From Streptomyces mangrovisoli (GTDB lineage Bacteria > Actinomycetota > Actinomycetes > Streptomycetales > Streptomycetaceae): a stretch of 53,103 bases of DNA. The notes under the pieces were generated by a model, which was given only the letters and a program-made list of their open reading frames with translations, had not been told where the DNA came from and searched no databases. Shown one piece after another: positions 8,621 to 15,939 of the stretch. Numbering within the stretch: the stretch's first letter is position 1; every line of letters starts with the position of its first letter. The stretch covers positions 1 to 53,103 of the forward strand of contig NZ_LAVA02000082.1 in assembly GCF_000974985.2 (NCBI RefSeq), in the 5' to 3' direction. The position numbers were made by a program, and so were the translations under genes.

Positions 8621-9619
8621 ATGTTGTGGAAGTCCAGGATCTTCGGCCGGGCCGGTGTCGCCCTCGCCGCCGGTGCCGCCGTCGTCGCCACCGCGTTCCC
8701 CGCCAACGCGGCGAGCTACACGGCGTTCGCCTTCTCGCTGAGCAGCAGCCAGCCCACCATCTACGACTTCATCAACTCCGCCACCACCTCCCTCGACATG
8801 ACGATGTACGAGCTGGAGGACACCACGGCCGTCAACGACCTCATAGCCCTGAAGAACAAGGGCGTCACCGTGCGGGTCGTGCTCGACAACGCGCACCAGT
8901 CGGCCAACAGCTCGGCCTACACCTCCCTGAAGAACGCCGGCATCGGGGTGGTGTGGTCGCCGTCGAGCTTCGTCTACACCCACCAGAAGACCATCACGGT
9001 CGACGCCACCAAGTCTCTGGTCCTGACCGGCAACCTGACCTCGCAGTACTACTCGACCGGCCGCGACTACGGCGTCTTCACCGACGACACCCGCGACGTG
9101 GCCGCGATCGAGAAGGTGTTCAACGCCGACTACGCCGGCACGTCGATCACCCCCACCGACGGCGACCACCTGCTGTGGTCCCCCACCGACTCCCGCAGCC
9201 GCCTGGTGAGCCTCATCAACGCCGCCACGAAGACCCTCGACGTCGAGGAACTGGAGTTCTCCGACAGCACGGTGGTCAACGCCATCGTGGCGCGCGCCAA
9301 CGCGGGCGTCACCGTCCGCGTGGTCCTGGAGTCCCCGTCGAGCTACTCGACCCAGGTCTCCGCGATCAAGGCCGCGGGCGGCAAGGTCGTCGGCTACTCA
9401 GACCCGAACGGCTTCTACATCCACGCCAAGGCCATGGTCGCCGACTACGGCCTGTCCACCCAGGAGGTGGAGGCCGGCTCCATGAACATCAGCAGCAACT
9501 CGCTCAGCAACAACCGTGAGCTGGGCATCATCCTCACCGGCACCGGGGTGGCCCAGTCGGTGGCCACCACCATCGAGACCACCTTCAACAGCGACTACTC
9601 GGGCGGCACTTCGGCCTGA
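8621..9619 (+). CDS. Secreted phospholipase D-like (HKD) protein
   Basis: A 332-residue exported protein with a Sec signal peptide: basic start, hydrophobic core and ANA-AS cleavage near residue 31. Two HKD motifs are present: HQKTITVD (H121, K123, D128) followed by GNLT, and HAKAMVAD (H268, K270, D275) followed by GSMN. The two halves (about 40-170 and 190-330) are repeats of the PLD fold and together form one active site. PLD-superfamily enzymes hydrolyse or transfer phosphodiester bonds. The protein is shorter than classical Streptomyces phospholipase D (about 500 residues) and resembles the minimal two-HKD group, so a nuclease or cardiolipin-type activity is also possible. AGGAG lies 6 nt before ATG. 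Two strong hairpins follow the stop. Confidence 0.9.
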   Translation: MLWKSRIFGRAGVALAAGAAVVATAFPANAASYTAFAFSLSSSQPTIYDFINSATTSLDMTMYELEDTTAVNDLIALKNKGVTVRVVLDNAHQSANSSAYTSLKNAGIGVVWSPSSFVYTHQKTITVDATKSLVLTGNLTSQYYSTGRDYGVFTDDTRDVAAIEKVFNADYAGTSITPTDGDHLLWSPTDSRSRLVSLINAATKTLDVEELEFSDSTVVNAIVARANAGVTVRVVLESPSSYSTQVSAIKAAGGKVVGYSDPNGFYIHAKAMVADYGLSTQEVEAGSMNISSNSLSNNRELGIILTGTGVAQSVATTIETTFNSDYSGGTSA

Positions 9620-9623
9620 CACC

Positions 9624-9678
9624 GGGCGGCCGCACACGCGGCCGCCCGCACGGTCCCGCCCCGGGCGACCGGGGCGGG
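9624..9678. terminator. Two consecutive hairpins, likely bidirectional terminator
   Basis: Two perfect 10-bp stems stand in tandem: GGGCGGCCGC with a 4-nt loop (9624-9647) and CCCGCCCCGG with a GCGA loop (9655-9678). They lie between convergent genes ending at 9619 (plus) and 9695 (minus). There is no U-tract, as is usual for high-GC actinomycete terminators. Confidence 0.8.
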
Positions 9679-9694
9679 GTCCCGTACACCCGCC

Positions 9695-10354
9695 CTAGCG
9701 TCGCGTTCCGCACCCCGGGCAGAAGGCCGCGCCCTCCGGCAGCGCGGCGGAGCACGAGGAACACTGCGGGGACTGGGCGAGGTGATAGCCGCAGCCGGAA
9801 CAGAAGGCCGCACCCCGCGTCTCGGTCCGGCAGTTCGGGCACACCAACTGGCGTGGGGTGTTGGGGTCGTAGGACTGACCGGCCTGCTGACCGGCGGCGT
9901 ACGCCCGCTGCGAGGCCATGTCGTTCAGGCCCCGCTGCTGGGCCGCCATCGCCTCGGCCGCGGTGTCCGGGGCGCAGCGCAGGCACAGGCCCTGCGCGGC
10001 GTTCCAGCAGCGGCCGCAGACGTAGTCGGTGCAGCGGGCGCAACGGTTGAAGTGGCCCTGGGCGTTGTCGATGGCCCGCTGGAACGCGGTGTCGCGGGAG
10101 CGGCCCCACCCCGCGCCGGCCAGGCCGTCCGCGGCGGACGACAGACCGGTGCCGGTCCGGCCGAGCAGGCCCCAGGCGGCGTCGACACCCTTGCCCAGCC
10201 AGGTCGCGGCGCGCTCCCCGCCGTAGGGCTCGAACGGCGAGCGCCAGGTGTCGTAGCAACGCGCACACGAGAACTCGAACTGGAACCCCGCGCCCGTGCC
10301 GTCGCGCACGCACAGGTCCCGGTAGTTGTTGCTGAAGTAGATCTCGCTGCTCAC
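9695..10354 (-). CDS. Zinc-ribbon protein with three or more Cys clusters
   Basis: A 219-residue protein rich in paired cysteines. An N-terminal CARC-type pair near residue 30, a central CARCTDYVCGRCW plus CLRC cluster around 100-130, and a C-terminal double zinc ribbon (CPNC-FCSGCG and CSSC-FCPGCG) that ends the protein with GCGTRR. A predicted amphipathic, Ala/Gly-rich middle (about 55-90) could touch the membrane, but there is no clear transmembrane helix. The start is uncertain: GTG 10354 has GGGGGAG only 3 nt upstream, and GTG 10366 has no Shine-Dalgarno sequence. Function unknown. The family looks like a scaffold or nucleic-acid-binding zinc protein; no enzyme motif is seen. Confidence 0.75.
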   Translation of the reverse strand: MSSEIYFSNNYRDLCVRDGTGAGFQFEFSCARCYDTWRSPFEPYGGERAATWLGKGVDAAWGLLGRTGTGLSSAADGLAGAGWGRSRDTAFQRAIDNAQGHFNRCARCTDYVCGRCWNAAQGLCLRCAPDTAAEAMAAQQRGLNDMASQRAYAAGQQAGQSYDPNTPRQLVCPNCRTETRGAAFCSGCGYHLAQSPQCSSCSAALPEGAAFCPGCGTRR

Positions 10355-10512
10355 GTACTCCCCCACAGGTCAGGCCGCACGGCCCCGTACAACGGCACTC
10401 TTGCCGTACGACGCGGAAGGTACCGCGTCGGTTCTGGCCAGTGGGAAAAGAACGAGCCAAGAAGAAGCAGCGGCGGGGCGGCCGGGGGGCGTTGGGGCAC
10501 GTGGGGTGAGAA

Positions 10513-10560
10513 GGGCGTCACCGGGAGCCGCGCCGACCCCGCCGAAGGCTCCCGGCGCCC
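10513..10560 (-). terminator. Terminator hairpin of alcohol dehydrogenase gene
   Basis: Arms CCGGGAGCC (10521-10529) and GGCTCCCGG (10547-10555), extended by GGGCG/CGCCC after a 3-nt bulge, start 5 nt downstream of the dehydrogenase stop. Further left, inverted repeats around 10405-10425 (GACGCGG...CCGCGTC) sit in the upstream region of the zinc-ribbon gene. Confidence 0.65.
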
Positions 10561-10565
10561 GGGGT

Positions 10566-11591
10566 TCAGCCCGTCGTGAGGACCATCCGGAAGCGGGCGG
10601 CGCCGCTGAGCATCCGTTGGTACGCCGCGTCGGCCTGGTCCAGCGGCACGGCCTCGGTCGTCGGGCGGATGCCGTGCAGCGCGCTGAAGTCGAGGGTGTC
10701 CTGCACGTCCTGGGCCGTGCCGGAGGGATGGCCGCGCACCACCCGGCCGCTCAGGATCAGCTGCAGCGGCGCGATGCCGAGCGGCTCGGTGTCCGCGCCG
10801 AGCACGACCAGTTCGCCGCGCGGGGTCAGGCCGTCCACGGCCGCCGTGATGGCCTCGGAGTTGCCGGCCGTGGCCAGGACCACCTTGGCGCCGCCGAGGT
10901 TCTGCAGGGCGGACGCGACGGGGGTGCCCGCCGTGCTGTCGATGTAGTGGTGGGCGCCGAGCCGCTTGGCGAGTTCGGCCTTCTCCTCACCACGGGCGAT
11001 CGCCACGGTCTCGTAGCCCATGGCGACGGCGTACTGCACACCGAGGTGGCCGAGCCCGCCGATGCCGAGCACCGCGACGACGTCGCCGGGCCGGGCCGAG
11101 CTGCGCCGCAGCCCGTTGTACGTCGTCACGCCCGCGCAGGCCATCGGCCCGGCGTCGACCGGCCCGAGCGCGTCCGGGATCCGGGCCAGCGCGTCGACCG
11201 GCGCGATCATGGCCTCGGCGAATCCGCCGTCGTAGGCCCAGCCGGGGACCTTGAGGTTCTCGCAGACGATGAAATCGCCCCGCCTGCACTGTTCGCAGTG
11301 CAGGCAGCTGCCGCCGAACCAGCCGACCGTGACCCGGTCGCCGACCTGCCAGCCGTACTCCCGCGCGCCCTGCCCCAGCTCCTCGATGCGGCCCGCGACC
11401 TCGTGCCCGGGTACCACCGGCAGGCTCACCCCGGGTACGGCCGCGTTCACGAACAGGACGTCGCTGTGGCAGATCCCGCAGGCCTCGACGGCGATCCGCA
11501 CCTGTCCGGAGCCCGGCTGCGGCACCTCCCGCTCGGCGATCTCGAAGGCCCCGCCGGGGACGGTCACTTGGGCGACTCGGTAGCTCCTCAT
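10566..11591 (-). CDS. Zinc-dependent alcohol dehydrogenase
   Basis: A 341-residue medium-chain dehydrogenase/reductase, cytosolic, interconverting an alcohol and aldehyde with NAD(P). Catalytic zinc ligands are seen in CGICHSD and PGHEVAGR. The structural zinc site is intact (cysteines in GGSCLHCEQCRRGDFIVC). The Rossmann motif is GIGGLGHLG. Length and motif order match the AdhP/CAD-type family. GGGAG lies 7 nt before ATG 11591. It follows the ferric-reductase-like gene by 134 nt with a hairpin between, so they are probably separate transcripts. Substrate cannot be inferred. Confidence 0.93.
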   Translation of the reverse strand: MRSYRVAQVTVPGGAFEIAEREVPQPGSGQVRIAVEACGICHSDVLFVNAAVPGVSLPVVPGHEVAGRIEELGQGAREYGWQVGDRVTVGWFGGSCLHCEQCRRGDFIVCENLKVPGWAYDGGFAEAMIAPVDALARIPDALGPVDAGPMACAGVTTYNGLRRSSARPGDVVAVLGIGGLGHLGVQYAVAMGYETVAIARGEEKAELAKRLGAHHYIDSTAGTPVASALQNLGGAKVVLATAGNSEAITAAVDGLTPRGELVVLGADTEPLGIAPLQLILSGRVVRGHPSGTAQDVQDTLDFSALHGIRPTTEAVPLDQADAAYQRMLSGAARFRMVLTTG

Positions 11592-11654
11592 GCGCTTTCT
11601 CCCGCGAACGGCTACGACCACGTCATGTCCCAGGACATCAGCTTCCCGGCCGTG

Positions 11655-11681
11655 GCGCGCGCCGGGCGCATCGGCGCGCGC
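11655..11681 (-). terminator. Terminator hairpin after ferric-reductase-like gene
   Basis: A perfect 10-bp stem (GCGCGCGCCG / CGGCGCGCGC) with a 7-nt loop lies in the 134-nt gap between the reductase stop and the dehydrogenase start. Confidence 0.6.
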
Positions 11682-11725
11682 GGGCCGCGTCGCCCGAAGG
11701 CACGGGTGGCCTGCGGATTCGCGGT

Positions 11726-13078
11726 TCAACGGAAGGCGAAATGCTCGGCGTGCACATGATGGCGGGAGAGACCGTGCCGGCGCAGCGCGAGGGAGAGGTC
11801 CGCGACCATCCTGGCCGGCCCGCACAGGAAGACGTGCACGTCGGCGGGGAGCGGGCCGGTGACGGTGAGGATCTCCTTCAGCGTCAGCCGTCCGTGCCGA
11901 TGACTGTGCACCGCGTGCAGGCTGAGCCCGGGATGCCGCTCGACCTCCTCGGCGAGTTCCGGCAGGAAGGGCGCGTCGTCCGCGGTCCGGGTGCAGTAGA
12001 ACAGGTCGGCACGGGGCAGGTCCCGGTCCGCGCGGTCGGTGATCCAGCCGAGGAACGGGGCGATGCCGATGCCGCCCGCGATCCAGATCTGGCGGGCGCC
12101 GCCGACCGTGTGGTCGAACATGCCGTAGGGCCCGGTGAGGGTGGCCGGGGCGCCGGTGGCCAGGTCGGCGTAGAGCCGCCGGGTGCCGCGGCCCAGGGCC
12201 CGCACCGTGAGCCGGACCGAGCCGTCGGGGCCGACCCCGGCGACGGTGAAGGGATGCTCGCGCCAGGCCCGGTGCCCGCCCACCCGCAGATAGACGAACT
12301 GTCCGCCGCGCACCGCGAGCGGGGCCGGGGCGGTGGGGGTGAGGACGAGGTCGACGACGTCGTCCGCGGGCCGGTCCACGGCGCTCACCACGTACGCGGC
12401 CTTCGGGGCGCGCCGCCGCATGATCAGCTCGTCGTAGGCGTACGCCGCCGTGCCCACGGCGCCGATCAGGCAGTACAGGGCCCTGAGGACCGGTGATCCG
12501 TCGATGACGGGGTCCAGGATCCAGCCGTGCACCAGGGCGGCGATGACCAGCAGGCCGGTCAGCCGGTGCAGGAACAGCCACCATGCGTGGCGCAGCCGCA
12601 GCAGGCGCCCGACCCGGGCGAGCGAGATCACGACGAGCAGCAGCAGGATCATGAAGGCGAAGGCCCCCAGTTCGTGGGCCACGGCCACCTCCGTGGAGTA
12701 CTGCGCCGCCGTGCCCTCCTCCTTGTCGCCGCCGGTGATCAGGGCGTGCGGGAAGAGCAGCGGAAAGGACCAGATCGCGTACTGCTTGTGGAAGAAGTAC
12801 ATGCGGTCCAGGCCGCCGAACCACTGCTCCAGCGGGCGCAGCCGGGTGGCCAGGACCAGGGAGCAGGTCATGAGGTAGACGGCGGCCACCCCGCAGAACT
12901 CCCCGATGAAGTCGGCGCGGGCGATGCCGTCCGGCTGGAGCCAGTCCCAGGCCAGATAGATCGTCACGCCGAGCGCCGCCACCGTCAGGGGGCCGGCATG
13001 CCGTCGTTTCAGGCGCAGATCGAGGGGGCTGCGCGCTATCCGCACCGCGTAGATCGCTATCGCCACGAGGAAGGGCAT
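11726..13078 (-). CDS. Ferric-reductase-like transmembrane flavoprotein
   Basis: A 450-residue membrane protein. Residues about 1-230 hold six or so hydrophobic helices with histidines suited to haem ligation (FFHKQYAIWSFPLLFPHALI and WWLFLHRLTGLLVIAALVHGW). Residues about 240-450 form a ferredoxin-NADP reductase-type module with an FAD-binding HPFTVAGV, a nicotinamide-binding GGIGIAPFLG and a terminal HAEHFAFR. This is the architecture of bacterial FRE/NOX-like electron transfer proteins that move electrons from NAD(P)H through FAD and haem across the membrane. ATG 13078 has GAGG 9 nt upstream; a longer reading to 13237 would add a Pro-rich leader with no signal. The electron acceptor (ferric iron, quinone or oxygen) cannot be told from sequence. 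Confidence 0.88.
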   Translation of the reverse strand: MPFLVAIAIYAVRIARSPLDLRLKRRHAGPLTVAALGVTIYLAWDWLQPDGIARADFIGEFCGVAAVYLMTCSLVLATRLRPLEQWFGGLDRMYFFHKQYAIWSFPLLFPHALITGGDKEEGTAAQYSTEVAVAHELGAFAFMILLLLVVISLARVGRLLRLRHAWWLFLHRLTGLLVIAALVHGWILDPVIDGSPVLRALYCLIGAVGTAAYAYDELIMRRRAPKAAYVVSAVDRPADDVVDLVLTPTAPAPLAVRGGQFVYLRVGGHRAWREHPFTVAGVGPDGSVRLTVRALGRGTRRLYADLATGAPATLTGPYGMFDHTVGGARQIWIAGGIGIAPFLGWITDRADRDLPRADLFYCTRTADDAPFLPELAEEVERHPGLSLHAVHSHRHGRLTLKEILTVTGPLPADVHVFLCGPARMVADLSLALRRHGLSRHHVHAEHFAFR

Positions 13079-13217
13079 GGTCAGTGGCCTCACTGCGTAG
13101 GGCGGTCGCGTCCCGGCGCCGGGCAGCCGCACGGGACCGGGCTGGGCACAGACCGTAGCCGGGGGCGGTCGAGCGGGCCTTGAGGCGGGGAGGGGTGGCG
13201 GTCCGTGACATGTTGTA

Positions 13218-13233
13218 CGTTTGCCCCCAAACG
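13218..13233. promoter_or_regulatory. Inverted repeat in divergent promoter region
   Basis: CGTTTG-CCCC-CAAACG is a perfect 6-bp inverted repeat, flanked by imperfectly matching CATGT and ACATG. It lies in the 200-bp divergent region between the reductase (start 13078) and the glutamine amidotransferase (start 13279), in a less GC-rich patch. It is a candidate operator; no regulator is assigned. Confidence 0.4.
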
Positions 13234-13278
13234 ACATGCCGTGCCGGACGCCCGTTCCGGCCAGGAAGGGGAAACCAC

Positions 13279-14016
13279 GTGCGTGCCCTCGTTCTTCGCC
13301 ACGACCACGCGTCGCTGCCCGGACCGGTCGGCGAGCGGCTCGTGGAGCGGGGCTACGACCTCGACGAGCGGACGATCGTCCCCGCCGAGCGGTACGGCGA
13401 CCCGGTGGTGGACTTCGGCTTCCCCGCGGTCGGCAAACACGACCTGGTGCTCGCCCTCGGCGCTCCCTGGTCCGTCTACGACCGCGACAAGGTGGGGCGC
13501 TGGATCGACGGCGAGCTGGCGCTGCTGCGCGGCGCCCACCGCGCGGGCGTGCCCGTCCTGGCCATCTGCTTCGGCGCGCAGGCCCTGGCCACGGCCCTGG
13601 GCGGGTCGGTCGAGCGCGCTCCGCGCCCCGAGATCGGCTGGACGCCGGTGGACACCGCGGCGCCGGAGCTGGTCCCGGCGGGGCCGTGGTTCCAGTGGCA
13701 CTTCGACCGCTTCACCGTGCCGCCGGGCGCCGTCGAACTCGCCCGGAGCGCGGTCGGCCCGCAGGCCTTCCGGACCGGGCGGTCGCTGGCCGTGCAGTTC
13801 CACCCCGAGCTGGCCGAGCCGACCCTGCGGATGTGGCTGGACCTGGGCGGCACGGCCGAGGCAGCCGCACACGGGCTCGACGCCGCCGACCTGATGTCCG
13901 AGACCCGGCAACGACGCGAGGAGTCCCGCCGCCGCGCCCACGACCTGGTGGACGCCTTCCTCGACTCGGTGGCGACGGCACCGGAGCCGGAGGCTTCGCT
14001 GCGGGGCGCGTCCTGA
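13279..14016 (+). CDS. Class I glutamine amidotransferase-like protein
   Basis: A 245-residue stand-alone GATase1 domain. The nucleophile elbow is AICFGAQALA, and the catalytic His/Glu pair is in VQFHPELAEP. The GAP motif (LALGAPWSVYD) is present. Such proteins hydrolyse glutamine or related gamma-glutamyl compounds, and stand-alone forms in actinomycetes are often annotated as GMP-synthase-like. GTG 13279 is chosen for GGAAGGGG 7 nt upstream; the longer frame to 13180 has no Shine-Dalgarno sequence. The C-terminal 40 residues are helical, charged and outside the usual fold. No synthase partner is adjacent. Confidence 0.85.
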   Translation: MRALVLRHDHASLPGPVGERLVERGYDLDERTIVPAERYGDPVVDFGFPAVGKHDLVLALGAPWSVYDRDKVGRWIDGELALLRGAHRAGVPVLAICFGAQALATALGGSVERAPRPEIGWTPVDTAAPELVPAGPWFQWHFDRFTVPPGAVELARSAVGPQAFRTGRSLAVQFHPELAEPTLRMWLDLGGTAEAAAHGLDAADLMSETRQRREESRRRAHDLVDAFLDSVATAPEPEASLRGAS

Positions 14017-14048
14017 CCGCTGGACCGGCCCGCAGACACGTCCCCGAA

Positions 14049-14148
14049 AGGGGCGCGGGGAACTGCGCGACCAGCCCCGACGCACCCGCACGAAGAGGCA
14101 CACGCGTGCGATGCCACTCCGACTGGGGCGCGGGAAACTGCGCGAAGG
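14049..14148. repeat. Two copies of dispersed GCGCGGGGAACTGCGCGA repeat
   Basis: AGGGGCGCGGGGAACTGCGC continues to CAGCCCC at 14049-14078, and GGGGCGCGGGAAACTGCGCG stands at 14125-14148, both between convergent genes. CCCCGAAAGGGG overlaps the first copy as a small hairpin. Three more copies stand at 34768-34975. The family appears only in intergenic DNA in this window. Confidence 0.85.
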
Positions 14149-14173
14149 AACACGCCGAGGCCGCCGACGACCG

Positions 14174-15553
14174 CTACGAGGCGCCCCCGCACTCCTCCAG
14201 CCGCCGCCGCAGAAACCGCCGCTCCGCCTCGTTCTCCGCGAGCCGCAGCGCCCGCGCGTACGCCTGAGCCGCCTCCTGCCCCCGTCCCAGCCGTCGCAGC
14301 AGATCCGCTCGGGTGGCCGGCAGCAGATGGTAGGCGGCCAGGTCGCCCTCCCGCTCCAGCTCCGCCACCAGGTCGAGCCCGGCCTGCGGACCCTCGGCCA
14401 TGCCGACCGCGACGGCACGGTTGAGCCGTACGACCGGGGTGGGCACGTGCCGCAGCAGTTCGCCGTAGAGCGCCGCGATGTCGGCCCAATCGGTGTCCGC
14501 CGCCGTCGCCGCACCGGTGTGACACGCGGAGACGGCCGCCTGGATCTGATACGGGCCGGGGCTGCCACGGCGCAGCGCCGACTCGACGAGGGCGGTCCCC
14601 TCGTCGATCTCGGCCCGGTCCCAGCGCGAGCGGTCCTGGTCCTCCAGGGTCACCAGGTCGCCCGCCGCGTCGGTACGCGTCTCGCGGCGGGCGTCGTGCA
14701 GCAGGAGCAGCGCGAGCAGTCCGAGCGCCTCGGGTTCGTCGGGCATGAGGCGCGCCAGCAGCCGGGCGAGCCGGATCGCCTCCGCGCACAGGTTCCGGCG
14801 CACGAGGTCGGCGCCCTCGGTGGCCGCGTACCCCTCGTTGAACAGCAGGTAGAGCACGCCGAGGACGCCGGTGGTGCGCTCGGGCAGCAGATGGGCGGGC
14901 GGCACCCGGTACGGGATCCCGGCGTTGCGGATCTTCCGCTTGGCGCGCACCAGACGCTGGGCCATCGTCGCCTCCGGGACCAGGAACGCGCGGGCGATCT
15001 CGGGGGTGGTGAGCCCGGCCAGGGTGCGCAGGGTGAGCGCGACCCGGGCCTCGATGGGCAGCGCGGGATGGCAGCAGGTGAAGATCAGCCGCAGCCGGTC
15101 GTCCGACACGTCGTCGTCGCCGTCGCCGTCGGGTCCCGGGTGGTACGGCTCGTCGTCGCGGGCCAGCACGGCCGCCTCCTTGAGCTTCTCGGCGCCCAGC
15201 GCCCGCCGCCGCAGCACGTCCCGGGCCCGGTTGCGGGCGGTCGTGGTGAGCCAGGCGCCGGGCCGGCGCGGCACGCCGTCGCGCGGCCACCGGTCAAGTG
15301 CCTGGGCGAAGGCGTCCTGGGCGCACTCCTCGGCGAGGTCCCAGTCGCCGGTCAGCCGGATCAGCGTCGCGACGACCTGGCCCCACTCTCCGCGGAAGGC
15401 GTCGGCGACGACTCGTTCGACGGAGGCGTCGGCGACGGCTTCCTCGGCCGAGGCGTCCGTGACGGCTTCCTCGGCGGAGGCGTCGGCGACAGCTTCCTCG
15501 GCGGAGGCGCCCGCCGCCGGACCCCCTTCCTCGCCCTCGCCCGTCCCACTCAC
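14174..15553 (-). CDS. ECF42-type RNA polymerase sigma factor with TPR-like C-terminus
   Basis: A 459-residue ECF sigma factor. Region 2 (about 45-115) contains DWDLAEECAQDAFAQAL; region 4 (about 170-225) contains a helix-turn-helix around AGLTTPEIARAFLVPEATMAQRLVRAKRKI. A long C-terminal extension (about 230-455) has LLFNEGYAAT, LLLLHDARRE and repeated helical pairs that look like TPRs. That extension plus two adjacent DGPF/YCII genes is the established signature of group ECF42, which lacks an anti-sigma factor. The first 45 residues are an acidic Ala/Glu repeat. The GTG start overlaps the preceding DGPF stop (GTGA). The C-terminal extension is known to be needed for ECF42 activity; the target promoter is unknown. 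Confidence 0.92.
   Translation of the reverse strand: MSGTGEGEEGGPAAGASAEEAVADASAEEAVTDASAEEAVADASVERVVADAFRGEWGQVVATLIRLTGDWDLAEECAQDAFAQALDRWPRDGVPRRPGAWLTTTARNRARDVLRRRALGAEKLKEAAVLARDDEPYHPGPDGDGDDDVSDDRLRLIFTCCHPALPIEARVALTLRTLAGLTTPEIARAFLVPEATMAQRLVRAKRKIRNAGIPYRVPPAHLLPERTTGVLGVLYLLFNEGYAATEGADLVRRNLCAEAIRLARLLARLMPDEPEALGLLALLLLHDARRETRTDAAGDLVTLEDQDRSRWDRAEIDEGTALVESALRRGSPGPYQIQAAVSACHTGAATAADTDWADIAALYGELLRHVPTPVVRLNRAVAVGMAEGPQAGLDLVAELEREGDLAAYHLLPATRADLLRRLGRGQEAAQAYARALRLAENEAERRFLRRRLEECGGAS
15399..15506. repeat. 27-bp tandem repeat at sigma factor N-terminus
   Basis: Four units of 27 bp beginning GCGTCGGCGAC run in tandem, the last three about 90 percent alike. On the minus strand they encode nine-residue repeats (ASAEEAVAD) before region 2. 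Confidence 0.85.
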
Positions 15554-15939
15554 TCCCACACCGGCCGTACCTCGACCGCGCCGCCGCCGAGCGCGGCCGG
15601 GTGCCGGGCCGCGAGGGCGATCGCCTCGTCCAGGTCGGCGACCTCGACCACGTCGAACGCGGCGATATAGGCGTCGGCCCGGGTGAACGGCCCGTCGCTG
15701 AGCAGGACTTCGGCGTCCCGCACACGCACGGTGGTGGCGTCCGCGCCGGTACGCAGCCGGGCCCCGCCCCGGCCCGCGGCGCGGCGGCGCACCTCGTCGG
15801 CGTACGCCGCGAGCCGCGGGTCCGCGCCGCGGCCGGGACCGTCGGCACACCAGTCGGCCGTACGCGGGCCGGCGTCGAGGAGGCCGTCGGCCGTCTCCTC
15901 GTCGCCGGCCGGAGCGCACAGGAACAGCACGTACTTCAC
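15550..15939 (-). CDS. DGPF/YCII-family protein
   Basis: A 129-residue YCII-related (DGPF) protein. It starts MKYVLFLC and carries SDGPFTRADAYIAAFDVVEV, the diagnostic DGPF segment, followed by an ALAARHP helix. Its ATG overlaps the stop of the upstream fusion gene (ATGA) and its TGA overlaps the sigma factor start, so the three are translationally coupled. DGPF proteins accompany ECF42 sigma factors; their biochemical role is not established. Confidence 0.9.
   Translation of the reverse strand: MKYVLFLCAPAGDEETADGLLDAGPRTADWCADGPGRGADPRLAAYADEVRRRAAGRGGARLRTGADATTVRVRDAEVLLSDGPFTRADAYIAAFDVVEVADLDEAIALAARHPAALGGGAVEVRPVWE

Noticed and set aside
13180..13278. A longer start of the glutamine amidotransferase
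   Set aside because: The extra 33 residues (RRGGVAVRDMLYV...) have no ribosome site and do not belong to the fold; GTG 13279 has a good one.
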